A DNA stretch of 64,000 nucleotides from Maricaulis maris (GCF_003634045.1 NZ_RBIM01000006.1:1-64000); one strand, 5' to 3'; shown: positions 32,503-40,449, numbered from the stretch's first letter. The notes: generated by a model from the sequence alone, not told the origin. Translations and numbers: made by a program.

Positions 32503-33138
32503 ATGGTGAGCGAAAATGATATCCGGCGGGCCGCACTCCGCTCCGCAATGGAGCGAGCAGGAATAAATGTTCACGGCTGGTCCAAAGCCGCCGGCGTTCC
32601 CGCATCAACAATCTATTCTTATCTTGATGGAAAAACCCGCTCTCTTCGTGAGGACACCGCGCGTCGGCTAGCGACCGCTATCGGCCTTACTCTTGACCAA
32701 CTTTACGATGAACAATCTACTGCACACACCAAATGGGTTTGGGTGAAGGGATTGGTTGGGGCAGGAGCGGTTGTCACGGTGATGGATGGCGTTGGCCCGA
32801 ATGAAGGCCTCTACGAAGTGGCCCTGCCCCCCGGGGCACCGGCAGATTTTGACTACGTGGCCTTTGAGATCAGAGGCTTCTCCATGCCTCCCGCTCAAGA
32901 GCGCTGGATAATCTACTGCCTGGATCGCCAAGCCTTTCAGCCGGACGAGGTCTTAGGTCGCGCCTGCGTCGTCGAACTCGCTGATGGCAAGTTGATGTTC
33001 AAGGTCGTACGGCGGGGGTACAGCCCCGGCGCTTACAATCTGGAGAGTTGGGACGGCGCGCCACTTATTGAAGACGTTCAGATCATCCGCGCCATGCCAT
33101 TTGTCAGTATCGCGGATCCTCATATTGTCCGCAAATAG
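32503..33138 (+). CDS. CI-like phage repressor (HTH plus S24 peptidase-like domain)
   Basis: The protein is 211 residues from the ATG at 32503. The HTH is at about residues 15-45 (INVHGWSKAAGVPASTIYSYLDG). The S24-like C-terminal domain has VGAGA (possible Ala-Gly cleavage site), the nucleophile Ser in EIRGFSMPP and a general-base Lys in KLMFKVVRRG. Such repressors hold lysogeny and are inactivated by RecA-stimulated self-cleavage. Starts at 32467 or 32473 are possible but overlap the operator. Base composition here is more AT-rich than in neighbouring genes. It is convergent with the WYL/TerB-like gene. Confidence 0.85.
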   Translation: MVSENDIRRAALRSAMERAGINVHGWSKAAGVPASTIYSYLDGKTRSLREDTARRLATAIGLTLDQLYDEQSTAHTKWVWVKGLVGAGAVVTVMDGVGPNEGLYEVALPPGAPADFDYVAFEIRGFSMPPAQERWIIYCLDRQAFQPDEVLGRACVVELADGKLMFKVVRRGYSPGAYNLESWDGAPLIEDVQIIRAMPFVSIADPHIVRK

Positions 33139-33141
33139 CCA

Positions 33142-33951
33142 CTAACCAGGCATCAGATCTTCAACGCCGAGCCCCGTAAGCTCCAGCGCCAGGTCGTCAA
33201 GCATTGCAATCTCGTCGTCCTTGACCTTCCCGTCAGCCTTCACAACCGCAACCGCCGCCGCAATGAATGCCACTACTTGTGCCGGCGGCCGGCGGCGCAA
33301 CTCATCAAGCGCCGCATCAACACTATCGGGCGAAGGCCTCACACGCCGCACCCTGGTATGAACCCGCTTTATTTCATCATCTGAGAGACTCATGCAATCG
33401 GCGACGCTCAATACATGCCTCACGATTTCCGTCACTTCTGCCTTGTGCATGTAGTGATCGCACTTCGATAGCGCGCCCAGCAACACGACGTGCGGCCTAA
33501 TCATCGCGAAGACATGTTCCATTTTTTCGAGAGACACATCCTCTGCCGCCGCAAGCGCCAGTTTATCGAACCCTATCACTTCAAGCAGAAACGCCCGCGC
33601 CTCCGCGTACTCGCCGGTTTCTGCATCCCAACATTCCACGATCCGATCCATTCGAAACTCGCGATAAGCCTCCCGCTCGCAGCAAAAAGCACAAAGCAGG
33701 GGTATTCCATCGCGGTTGAACTTGATCTTGCGGGCGATGACCGCTCGCGTTGATTCAAAGCCGTCAGAATCCTCATAGACAATGCCGAAATACTGATCCT
33801 CCAAGGATACAGCATCGCGCCCGATCGATGTGTCGGGGGTAACGACCATACCATCTGCGTCAGGCAGCCGCGCCGGCCGTGCCGACACACTCGGCAAATC
33901 TCGCTCGAAAACATGCAGCAATGGCGTTACCTCCACGGCTTCCGGTTGCAC
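33142..33951 (-). CDS. WYL-like / TerB-like two-domain protein
   Basis: The protein is 269 residues. Residues 55-112 have a WYL-like beta-rich pattern (FGIVYEDSDGFESTRAVIARKIKF, then FCCEREAYREFRMDRIVECWD). Residues 150-265 resemble TerB: two acidic-loop repeats, each followed by a helix (CMSLSDDEIKRVHTRVRR, and VVKADGKVKDDEIAMLDDLAL). WYL domains usually sense ligands; TerB domains bind metal near membranes and occur in stress and phage-defence proteins. The gene stands alone, convergent with the repressor and divergent from the rightward operon across two CI-type operators. It may be a lysogenic-conversion gene. Domain calls are by pattern. Confidence 0.6.
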   Translation of the reverse strand: MQPEAVEVTPLLHVFERDLPSVSARPARLPDADGMVVTPDTSIGRDAVSLEDQYFGIVYEDSDGFESTRAVIARKIKFNRDGIPLLCAFCCEREAYREFRMDRIVECWDAETGEYAEARAFLLEVIGFDKLALAAAEDVSLEKMEHVFAMIRPHVVLLGALSKCDHYMHKAEVTEIVRHVLSVADCMSLSDDEIKRVHTRVRRVRPSPDSVDAALDELRRRPPAQVVAFIAAAVAVVKADGKVKDDEIAMLDDLALELTGLGVEDLMPG

Positions 33952-33989
33952 AACCAGGGAACACTAACAGTGCCCGCCAACCGCATCAT

Positions 33990-34005
33990 TTACGCTGTTT
34001 CGTAA
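33990..34005. promoter_or_regulatory. CI-type operator (distal pair, first)
   Basis: TTACGCTGTTTCGTAA has perfect five-base arms TTACG/CGTAA with a six-base centre, the same form as the site at 34019. It lies between the divergent 33951 and 34065 start codons. Confidence 0.7.
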
Positions 34006-34018
34006 TTTCTGATTGATT

Positions 34019-34034
34019 TTACGATTTTTCGTAA
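34019..34034. promoter_or_regulatory. CI-type operator (distal pair, second)
   Basis: TTACGATTTTTCGTAA has perfect six-base arms TTACGA/TCGTAA. The centre is 29 bp from the neighbouring site and 31 bp from the start of the rightward operon, well placed to block its promoter. Confidence 0.75.
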
Positions 34035-34064
34035 GTACGGTCCTCCCGAACCACGGAGGATTCA

Positions 34065-34439
34065 ATGGCCGACACACCCGACATCACCGCTTTCTGCCCC
34101 GCCGGCGGCGACCTGCCCGCATCCCTGCTGCGTCTCTTCGTGCCCGGCGAACGCCGTTCGGTGGGCGAGATTGCGGCGAACGATCACGCTGCCCTTGCCT
34201 CGCCCGAGCGCAAGCGCGAGCTGGACCTTCTGGTCATCGGGCGGCGCGTCGCCTTTATGCGCCAGCGCGATGGGGTCGAAGGCCACATCCAGCAGATCAA
34301 TCGCGAGGCCGGCCACGCCCTGGTCACGATCGCCACCGGCCCCCTTCGCGGCATCACCAGCCATGAATGCCTGATCAATCTCACCCCTATCTTTGCCAGC
34401 GGCCGCCCCATGGTCGCCAACCCGGGAGACGCCCAATGA
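34065..34439 (+). CDS. First gene of the rightward phage operon, unknown function
   Basis: The protein is 124 residues and begins MADTPDITAFCPAGGDLPASLL. It has a GGAGG ribosome site and follows the two CI-type operators. Near residues 28-34 it carries a CGAACG element (encoding GERRSV). The C-terminal half (GHALVTIATGPLRGITSHECLINLTPIF) looks beta-rich, possibly a small RNA- or DNA-binding fold. It is coupled to the ParB-like gene by ATGA. No family is recognised. Confidence 0.6.
   Translation: MADTPDITAFCPAGGDLPASLLRLFVPGERRSVGEIAANDHAALASPERKRELDLLVIGRRVAFMRQRDGVEGHIQQINREAGHALVTIATGPLRGITSHECLINLTPIFASGRPMVANPGDAQ
34148..34160. repeat. Dispersed palindrome CGAACGCCGTTCG in the first rightward-operon gene
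   Basis: It encodes Glu-Arg-Arg-Ser in GERRSVGE, about 290 bp before the ParB-like gene. Confidence 0.8.
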
Positions 34440-36592
34440 GCGCCCGCCCCAAACTGAAGCCTGCCGCCTTCAAGGTTGCCGATCCAGACATGATCGCCGC
34501 GCTGATCGCGCTGCAGGACAGCGGGGTCGAGACCCCCAACTGGGTCGAGCTTGGCGCCACCCTTGGCGGCCGCGACGGATCGAACACACGAAGGGCGGTC
34601 ACCCGCCTGGCCGCCACCGGCCTCGTCACGCTGGATCCGCTGCGCGTGTCCGACACCGCGCGCGCCCTGCACGCCGTCTGGTCCGGCAACGCGCCGGCCG
34701 CCGCTGGCGTGCCCGCCGCGCCCTTGCCGGAAGGCGCAGGCCCGGTCGCGCCCGGTGGCCTCTACGCCATCCCGCACGATCGCATCCATCCCAGCCCGCT
34801 CAATCCGCGCAAGAGTTTCGACGACGCCGCGCTGGACGAGTTGGCCGATGCCATCGCCGAAAAGGGCCAGTTGCAAAACATCGTCGTGCGGCCGCATCCG
34901 GACAAGCCTGGCGAGTTTGAAATCGCCGCCGGCGAGCGCCGCTGGCGCGCCATGGGCCGCACGCTCGAGCGCAATCCCGACACCGCACAGCAGAGCGTCC
35001 GCTCGCTCGTCCAGGACCTGACCGACAAGGACCTCCTGCTGGTCGCCCTCGCGGAAAACCGAGACCGCGTGGATCCGCCGGCGATGGAGGAAGCCCGCGG
35101 CATCGCCGCCTTCCGCGAGATGCGGATCAGGCAAATCCTCGCCGACATCTACAAGGGCGACCCGTTCGAGAAAGGCTTCACCGAGGCCGACATCGCCCCG
35201 GAAATCCGCCAGGCCACCGGCACGGCCATGCATGAATGCGCGGCGGCGATGGGCAAGACCACACGCTGGGTCGAGCTGCGCTTCAACCTGGTCGAAGACC
35301 TCGCCCCCGAACTGCAGGACGCGCTCGACCGCCACGCCATCACCCTCGCCCAGGCCCGCGCCATCCGCAAAGCCAGCCACGACCGCCAGCGCAATGCGCT
35401 GGAGTTGATGCAGAACTTGCAGCACGGCTGGCGCACCCATGATGAAATCCGCGACAGTCTCAAGGCCGCCGGCCTGCCCGCCAGCGAGGCCGGGTTCCAG
35501 CCCGAGGATTATGACGGAGAAACCCTGACCGACGAAGACAGCGGCGAGACCCTCTACATGGATCTGGCGCTGGTCACCACGCTGCAGCAAAGGGCCATCA
35601 AGCGCCGCGCGAAAGAGCTGCTGGCCGAAGGCGCGGCCTTCGTCGACCTTCCCGAATGGAACAGTCGCTACGACCACCCCAACGCCGAGGACTATCCTGA
35701 CCTGCCAGCCGGATACATCCTTCGCTTGGCCAACCACCGGATCGAGCAACGCCATGTTGTCCGCCGCGCCGATGTTGATGGCAGGAGCAAAGCGCCCATC
35801 CCGGTCAAGACGCCCCGTGACAGCGAAGCGCCCGCCACCAAGGAAGAGACCGTCCAGCCCTTCGAACGCCGCCACTTCCTGCAGGCCGCACAGATCCAGA
35901 GCCGCCGCTTGCGCGAGGCCATCTGCAACAGTGAAGCCACGCTGGCCATGGCCATTACCATCATCGGCCTGCTGCCATCTGACATCAATCTGACATGGGA
36001 CCATCGCGGCCCGGCCGGCTGGTTTCGCCGAGAACATCGCTCCGGCGATGACGCCACCATCAAGACCCCGCCCCAACTGGCCGAGCGGATCGCCGCGCTG
36101 GCCACCAGCGACAGCGAAGGCGGGCCGGCATCCCCACCCGGATTCGCCATCAAGCCCCCCGCCGTGATCGTCACCGATCCGGTCAAGGCCGTCGACACGT
36201 TGAACCGCGCCTCGCCCGATCAGGTCGCCGGCATCTTCGCGGCCCTGATCGCCGATCAAGCCGCCGTCTGGCCGAGCACCGCCCGCGATGGCGGCAGCGA
36301 TGCCTTCACCACCCGGCTGGCCCAGGGCCTCACCCGGCAGATGCCGGCCTTCGAGATGACAGCCGACTATCTCGCCCCCTTCACCGCCGCCCAGCGCCGC
36401 CAGATCGCCAAGGCCTGCGGCATCCCGGCCGACGAGGCCGACGCCATGCCCACCGCCAAGGCCGACGGCATTGCCTGGATCATGGATCACCCCAAGCGCA
36501 CCCCCGGCTGGACCCCGCCCGAGCTGCAATTCGCCGCCCCCGCCAAGGTCCAGGCCGATGTCCGCGCCATGCTCGCCGGGGAGGCGTCGTGA
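34436..36592 (+). CDS. ParB/Srx-domain protein with N-terminal winged-helix segment
   Basis: The protein is 718 residues. Residues 15-80 look like a winged helix (MIAALIALQDSGVETPNWVE, then RRAVTRLAATGLVTLDPLRV). The ParB N-terminal domain lies at about 112-225 with IHPSPLNPRKSF, DELADAIAEKGQLQNIVVRP and the GERRW box at 166-170. A ParB-like middle HTH follows (about 275-330). The long C-terminal half has no known motif. Large ParB-like proteins on mobile elements act in partition, as CTP-dependent DNA clamps or as nucleases. No ParA partner is seen, which argues against simple partition. Confidence 0.78.
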   Translation: MSARPKLKPAAFKVADPDMIAALIALQDSGVETPNWVELGATLGGRDGSNTRRAVTRLAATGLVTLDPLRVSDTARALHAVWSGNAPAAAGVPAAPLPEGAGPVAPGGLYAIPHDRIHPSPLNPRKSFDDAALDELADAIAEKGQLQNIVVRPHPDKPGEFEIAAGERRWRAMGRTLERNPDTAQQSVRSLVQDLTDKDLLLVALAENRDRVDPPAMEEARGIAAFREMRIRQILADIYKGDPFEKGFTEADIAPEIRQATGTAMHECAAAMGKTTRWVELRFNLVEDLAPELQDALDRHAITLAQARAIRKASHDRQRNALELMQNLQHGWRTHDEIRDSLKAAGLPASEAGFQPEDYDGETLTDEDSGETLYMDLALVTTLQQRAIKRRAKELLAEGAAFVDLPEWNSRYDHPNAEDYPDLPAGYILRLANHRIEQRHVVRRADVDGRSKAPIPVKTPRDSEAPATKEETVQPFERRHFLQAAQIQSRRLREAICNSEATLAMAITIIGLLPSDINLTWDHRGPAGWFRREHRSGDDATIKTPPQLAERIAALATSDSEGGPASPPGFAIKPPAVIVTDPVKAVDTLNRASPDQVAGIFAALIADQAAVWPSTARDGGSDAFTTRLAQGLTRQMPAFEMTADYLAPFTAAQRRQIAKACGIPADEADAMPTAKADGIAWIMDHPKRTPGWTPPELQFAAPAKVQADVRAMLAGEAS

Positions 36593-36798
36593 TGGACGTA
36601 CTTACCATCCTGATCGCCATCCTCGGACTGGCCCTCGCCTGGGGCGCCACACACCACGGCGCGCTCCTTTTCGCGGCCTTCACCCATTCAAAGGACCCCG
36701 CCTTTGCCAAGGCCCCTGTCGTCAAGTCCCACCTCTATCTGGCCCTGGGCTTGGCCATCGCCTTCGCGGTTGGGCTGATCGTCGGGGAGGTGGGCTGA
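36592..36798 (+). CDS. Small membrane protein
   Basis: The protein is 68 residues. Two hydrophobic spans (about residues 2-18 and 48-66, including LYLALGLAIAFAVGLIVG) flank a His/Lys-containing loop. The start overlaps the stop of the ParB-like gene by one base, and the end overlaps the next gene by ATGA. No family is recognised. Confidence 0.6.
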   Translation: MDVLTILIAILGLALAWGATHHGALLFAAFTHSKDPAFAKAPVVKSHLYLALGLAIAFAVGLIVGEVG

Positions 36799-37121
36799 TG
36801 GAAACCGAACGCCCCAACCCCGATGACTTCCAGCGGGACGAACAGACCGGACTCTTTTACGCCACCGTCAGGTTCTCTGGATCCGCGCGGATCCGGATCC
36901 AGGCCGACGATGCGGAAGATGCCAGGCAGCAAGCCGAGAACATAACCGCCGCGCCCGATCCTTCCGGCTGGCTCGGTCCAGATGACGTCGACGAGGCCGA
37001 GGTCGACCGCATTACGCCCGCGCCGACGATGTACCTGATCACCCGAAACGGGAAACCGATGAAGGCCACCTGGCTCGAGCCGGGCGACCTGCCTCGCGAA
37101 CCTGACGAGAGGGGCTTCTAG
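36798..37121 (+). CDS. Phage protein of unknown function
   Basis: The protein is 107 residues and begins METERPNPDDFQRDEQTGLFYA. It is acidic, with a short strand-rich start (ATVRFSGSARIRIQADDAEDA) and a C-terminal MYLITRNGKPMKATWLE. An ATGA overlap joins it to the membrane protein gene upstream; the next gene starts one base after the stop. A longer frame from 36471 reads through the ParB-like gene and is rejected. Confidence 0.55.
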   Translation: METERPNPDDFQRDEQTGLFYATVRFSGSARIRIQADDAEDARQQAENITAAPDPSGWLGPDDVDEAEVDRITPAPTMYLITRNGKPMKATWLEPGDLPREPDERGF

Positions 37122-37122
37122 G

Positions 37123-37644
37123 ATGAGCCAATACTACATAGCCGACCTGCGTCCGGAATGGCGCGCCAATCCCTACATCACCTTCTGGCGCGCCAATAAC
37201 AGTGGCTATGCCTACCCACTCTCCTGGGCGGGTCGCTATGGCCAGGCAGAGCTGATCGAGGCGATCAACTACTACTGGAAGCGTGACGGCCAGTCGCTGA
37301 TCCGCTTTCCAATCCACCACGCCCTGGTCAAGGCGCGCGGCACCGATCCGGCACCCGGCATCATCGACAGCAATGTCGGCCCGGTCGTGCCGAATACGCC
37401 CGCCAATCGCAGGATTTTGCGCCGCCGTGCCTTCATTCCGGAAGCCCTGCTGTCAAAATTCGAAGTGGTCACCGACCGGTTCAATCATCCGCCTCGCTGC
37501 TTTCGCGCCCGGTCTGCCGCCGCCGCACGCTGGGCCGACTACAGCGCCGCCCGGGAGGCGGGCTGGTACACCGATGGCTTCTACGCCTATCTGGCCGACA
37601 GCCCAAAGGTGACGGAAGTCGAAACCGGAAAGGTGACGCGATGA
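37123..37644 (+). CDS. Phage protein of unknown function
   Basis: The protein is 173 residues, rich in aromatic and basic residues (SQYYIADLRPEWRANPYITFWRANNSGYAYPLSWAG, shown here in part by its positions 2-37). The N-terminal part resembles small proteins found beside integrases in other alphaproteobacterial prophages, but I cannot name a family. It overlaps the next gene by four bases. Confidence 0.5.
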   Translation: MSQYYIADLRPEWRANPYITFWRANNSGYAYPLSWAGRYGQAELIEAINYYWKRDGQSLIRFPIHHALVKARGTDPAPGIIDSNVGPVVPNTPANRRILRRRAFIPEALLSKFEVVTDRFNHPPRCFRARSAAAARWADYSAAREAGWYTDGFYAYLADSPKVTEVETGKVTR

Positions 37645-38126
37645 CCAAGCACATTGAACTCGCTTGGCGCCGCCAGCGTGGCTTCATGCACCACCACGAC
37701 AGCGACTTTGCCCATACCTGCCCTGAGACACTCGCCAAGCTGGGCAAGCTGTCGATCGGCGAATGGCTTGCCCAGTTTCGCGCCTGGCAACGCCACAACG
37801 CGCTGGCGATGCGGGACTACATTTTCGAGTGCTGGCACACAGGCGCCATGCCAAGCATCGAGATCGGCAACACCCGGGCGGCGCTGATGAACGCCGCCGC
37901 GCGTTTCCAACCCGCGCAGACATTCCAGACGGGCGCCGGCCCGATCGACATGACCCGCGCCTGCCGCCAATGCGGCTGCACCGAGATCCGCGCCTGCGTC
38001 GACGAGCGCGGCCCGTGCTGGTGGGCCGAACCCGACCTGTGCAGCCATTGCGCCGCCCCGCACCCCAACCCCTGCCCGCCCGGCGATCTCAAGCCGGACG
38101 GCTATCAGGTCAACGAGGCCGACTGA
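37641..38126 (+). CDS. Phage protein with C-terminal Cys-rich (zinc-ribbon-like) motif
   Basis: The protein is 161 residues. The N-terminal half is helical (LSIGEWLAQFRAWQRHNAL). The C-terminal part has a metal-binding pattern of Cys pairs (CRQCGC, then AC, then CWWAEPDLCSHC). The signature CWW-x-x-PDLCS-x-C is seen in many phage proteins of unknown role. It is coupled to its neighbours by a short overlap on one side and a one-base gap on the other. Confidence 0.6.
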   Translation: MTKHIELAWRRQRGFMHHHDSDFAHTCPETLAKLGKLSIGEWLAQFRAWQRHNALAMRDYIFECWHTGAMPSIEIGNTRAALMNAAARFQPAQTFQTGAGPIDMTRACRQCGCTEIRACVDERGPCWWAEPDLCSHCAAPHPNPCPPGDLKPDGYQVNEAD

Positions 38127-38127
38127 C

Positions 38128-38484
38128 ATGACCGCCGCCGCATCCACACCGCCCCCCATGGCCGAGCGCTGGCGCGATGATGCTGTCGCGTCCGGCCTTA
38201 ACGTGTCGGTGGTTTGGCTTCGTCGGGAAATACTGGATAAGGTTCCCGGCACCTGTATGAAGATTGGCCGATCCCGCTATCTCACGCGCCGGCATATCGA
38301 CCTGGTCGAAGCGGTGATGGAGGCAGCGGCGTCGGAGAAAGCTGAGAATCAGCCATGCCGCTCAAACTCTATAAAAGGCCGTCCGGCCTCTATCACATCC
38401 GGGGCACGTTCAAAGGGATCCGCGTGGATCAAAGCGCTGGAACTCGCTCAAGGGACATCGCCGAAGACGAACGGCTCGCGATAG
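38128..38484 (+). CDS. Probable excisionase-like HTH protein
   Basis: The protein is 118 residues. Residues 20-65 (ASGLNVSVVWLRREILDKVP, then IGRSRYLTRRHIDLVEAVME) have the pattern of MerR/Xis-type winged helices. It lies directly upstream of, and overlaps, the integrase gene by 130 bp. Beyond about residue 75 the sequence is shaped by that overlap. Size and position fit an excisionase/recombination directionality factor, though it could be an integrase regulator. The start may be at 38128 or the ATG at 38158. Confidence 0.55.
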   Translation: MTAAASTPPPMAERWRDDAVASGLNVSVVWLRREILDKVPGTCMKIGRSRYLTRRHIDLVEAVMEAAASEKAENQPCRSNSIKGRPASITSGARSKGSAWIKALELAQGTSPKTNGSR

Positions 38485-39401
38485 AAAGCCGCATTTCGAA
38501 AGAAAGCATCCACGGTCGCGCTGCCGTGGTCGGCTTCGGCGAGGCGGCGATCGACTATATGGAAGAAACCGGCCAGCGCCGCTTCCTCGCCCCGCTCATC
38601 ACCTACTTTAAAGACACGCCGATCGCCAAGATCGGCCGGGAAGACATCGAGCGCGCCGCGCGCCAGCTCTATCCCAAGGTCGCCCCCGCAACGCGCCGGC
38701 GCCAGGCCATCACTCCGGCCAGGGCCGTGATCAGCCACGCCAGGGGCACACGGCCGCAACCACGCCCCAAGGAAGTCACCCGCACGCGCTGGCTGACAGT
38801 CGAAGAGGCCGACGCCTTGATCCTGCATGCCGGTCGGCTGGCGCCGCTCCTCACCTTCTTCCTCAACACGGGCGTGCGCACCAGCCAGGCGCTGGCCGTC
38901 GACTGGTCAGATGTGGATCTCGATGCCTGCCGCGCATGGGTCGGCCCGGCCAAGATGGATACGCACGGCCACTGGGCCCATTTCGGCCGACGCACACGCG
39001 CTGCGCTGGCAGCCCTGCCGCACCGCGAAGGCGCCGTCTTCCTCACTCCCAAAGGCAAACCCTATCGCCTGCCAAAAGGTGAGAGCGGCGGAAACCCCAT
39101 CAAGCGTGGCTTTAACCAAGCCAAGGCCAAGGCCGGGATGGGCGACGATGTGACGCCTCACATCCTGCGCCACACCTGGGCGACATGGGCCTATGCCGTG
39201 AATCCGGATCCGTATCGGATTGGCGAGCATGGAGGATGGGCGACGGGGGAAATGCCACGCCGATACGTCAAGCTGGCGCCGCCTGGTTACGGCCGGAAGG
39301 TGATCGAAGCGGGCTGGGAATTGTTCGGCCTGGAACAGCCAGAGAACGAATCTCCCCAATATCTCCCAAGCTCTTCCCAAACTTCACGCAATGTTCCGTA
39401 A
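38355..39401 (+). CDS. int: Tyrosine-type phage integrase
   Basis: The protein is 348 residues. Catalytic residues are visible: Arg175 (TGVRTSQAL), Lys about 200 (GPAKMD), His269 and Arg272 (PHILRHTWATW), His292 (GEHGGWATG) and Tyr304 (MPRRYVKL). The N-terminal arm-binding and core-binding parts are short but present. It would catalyse integration and excision at att sites. It lies at the right end of the prophage and ends 79 bp before a tRNA-Ser gene. Confidence 0.93.
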   Translation: MPLKLYKRPSGLYHIRGTFKGIRVDQSAGTRSRDIAEDERLAIESRISKESIHGRAAVVGFGEAAIDYMEETGQRRFLAPLITYFKDTPIAKIGREDIERAARQLYPKVAPATRRRQAITPARAVISHARGTRPQPRPKEVTRTRWLTVEEADALILHAGRLAPLLTFFLNTGVRTSQALAVDWSDVDLDACRAWVGPAKMDTHGHWAHFGRRTRAALAALPHREGAVFLTPKGKPYRLPKGESGGNPIKRGFNQAKAKAGMGDDVTPHILRHTWATWAYAVNPDPYRIGEHGGWATGEMPRRYVKLAPPGYGRKVIEAGWELFGLEQPENESPQYLPSSSQTSRNVP

Positions 39402-39480
39402 TTTCACGGCAGAACGGAAGGCAGCTCCCTATGCGATCCTCTCTTGTTTTTCTGATGCAGCATGGGCTATCCCGGTTAGT

Positions 39481-39571
39481 GGAGAGGTGGCCGAGTGGTC
39501 GAAGGCGCTCCCCTGCTAAGGGAGTGTGCGCCAAAAGCGTACCGTGGGTTCGAATCCCATCCTCTCCGCCA
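39481..39571 (+). tRNA. tRNA-Ser(GCU)
   Basis: It has the acceptor stem GGAGAGG (39481) / CCTCTCC (39561-39567), discriminator G and encoded CCA at 39569-39571. The anticodon stem CTCCC/GGGAG surrounds a loop with anticodon GCT at 39515-39517. A long variable arm typical of serine tRNA and the T-loop GGTTCGAATCC are present. It lies immediately beside the integrase gene with its 5' end facing the prophage. Confidence 0.93.
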
Positions 39572-39724
39572 CTCCTTTTCTCCTGTTCCGAAATCGAATT
39601 CGTTCCTTTTTTCGTGTTGGAACAGAGGCTTCTTGCGGGAAATGACGCCAGAAGGCGTACGGTGGGAGCGCGGTTCGGCCGCAACCGCGAGGCGGTCGGC
39701 TTGGGCTGGCGATCAGACAGCCTG

Positions 39725-39749
39725 CGGGCCTCCTACCCGGTTTTTTTTT
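39725..39749 (+). terminator. Weak terminator after tRNA-Ser
   Basis: A short CGGG/CCCG stem is followed by nine T residues. It overlaps the 3' end of the convergent methyltransferase gene. The stem is short, so the call is tentative. Between the tRNA and this site (39572-39724) I see no gene. Confidence 0.4.
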
Positions 39750-40449
39750 GCGCATACCAGCCGCGCGCCATAAAGGCCTGAAAGAAACAAACGGGCCGCG
39801 CGAATCCCGCATCACGCCACAGGTTTTCGGTTTCATCCGGGGCGATAACGGTCAACACGTTGCGAAGCGTTTCCGGAAGCGTCTTGAGACTGTCGGGGGT
39901 CGCTCCCATCCGCGATTGGATACGGCCCCAGTTTTCAAGCATGGACGGGTATTCCGGCGAAGCGAGGTCGTAGCTGATCTCGGTGCTGACGAAAAAGCCA
40001 CCGGGCCGCAACCTCGCGTGACTGGCTTGATAGAAGCGCTGTCGTTCTTCCCGGTCGATGAAATGCGCGACCATGATCGCGAGCACGGCATCGAAAGTGT
40101 CGCTCCCGGGAATGTCGTGCACATCACCCTGCACAAGCTCGCAGCGATCAATGACGCCCGCAGCCTCCAACCGTGTCCGACACACGTCGAGCATCGGCCC
40201 GGACGGGTCGACGGCCACAAACTGCCAACCGGGAAAGGTGTTCGACAGCGACAGGATTTCCGCGCCGGTCCCGGCCCCGACGCTCAAGATCCGTGCGTCC
40301 GGCGGGAGGTCCTCCAGAACCAGTCTGAAAAGGAAATGCATGCAGTCCGAGACCGGCGAGAGCTTGCTGTTTCTCTCATCATAGCGAGCCGCCATCTCCC
40401 GGTTGAAAAACTCGGTCGGCAAGGGGTGTTTCCCGGCATCTGAGGTCAT
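39733..40449 (-). CDS. Class I SAM-dependent methyltransferase
   Basis: The protein is 238 residues. Motif I is ILSVGAGTGAEILSL (about residues 54-68), the motif II acidic residue is in FVAVDPSGPML, and motif III-like sequence is CELVQGDVHDIP with a later DAVLAIMVAHFI. It is a small-molecule methyltransferase of the UbiE/CmoA-like superfamily; the substrate cannot be told from sequence. It is the first host gene right of the tRNA and convergent with it. Confidence 0.82.
   Translation of the reverse strand: MTSDAGKHPLPTEFFNREMAARYDERNSKLSPVSDCMHFLFRLVLEDLPPDARILSVGAGTGAEILSLSNTFPGWQFVAVDPSGPMLDVCRTRLEAAGVIDRCELVQGDVHDIPGSDTFDAVLAIMVAHFIDREERQRFYQASHARLRPGGFFVSTEISYDLASPEYPSMLENWGRIQSRMGATPDSLKTLPETLRNVLTVIAPDETENLWRDAGFARPVCFFQAFMARGWYAQKKTG

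Noticed and set aside
34184-36529. A 781-codon leftward open frame
   Set aside because: It is antisense to the ParB-like gene, which has recognisable motifs and ATGA coupling. The leftward frame is Gly-rich and without motifs, typical of GC-rich shadow frames.
39572-39724. Partial second copy of the tRNA 3' end as an att remnant
   Set aside because: The segment near 39655 shares only GCGTAC-GTGGG with the tRNA variable and T arms, too short and interrupted to call an att repeat.
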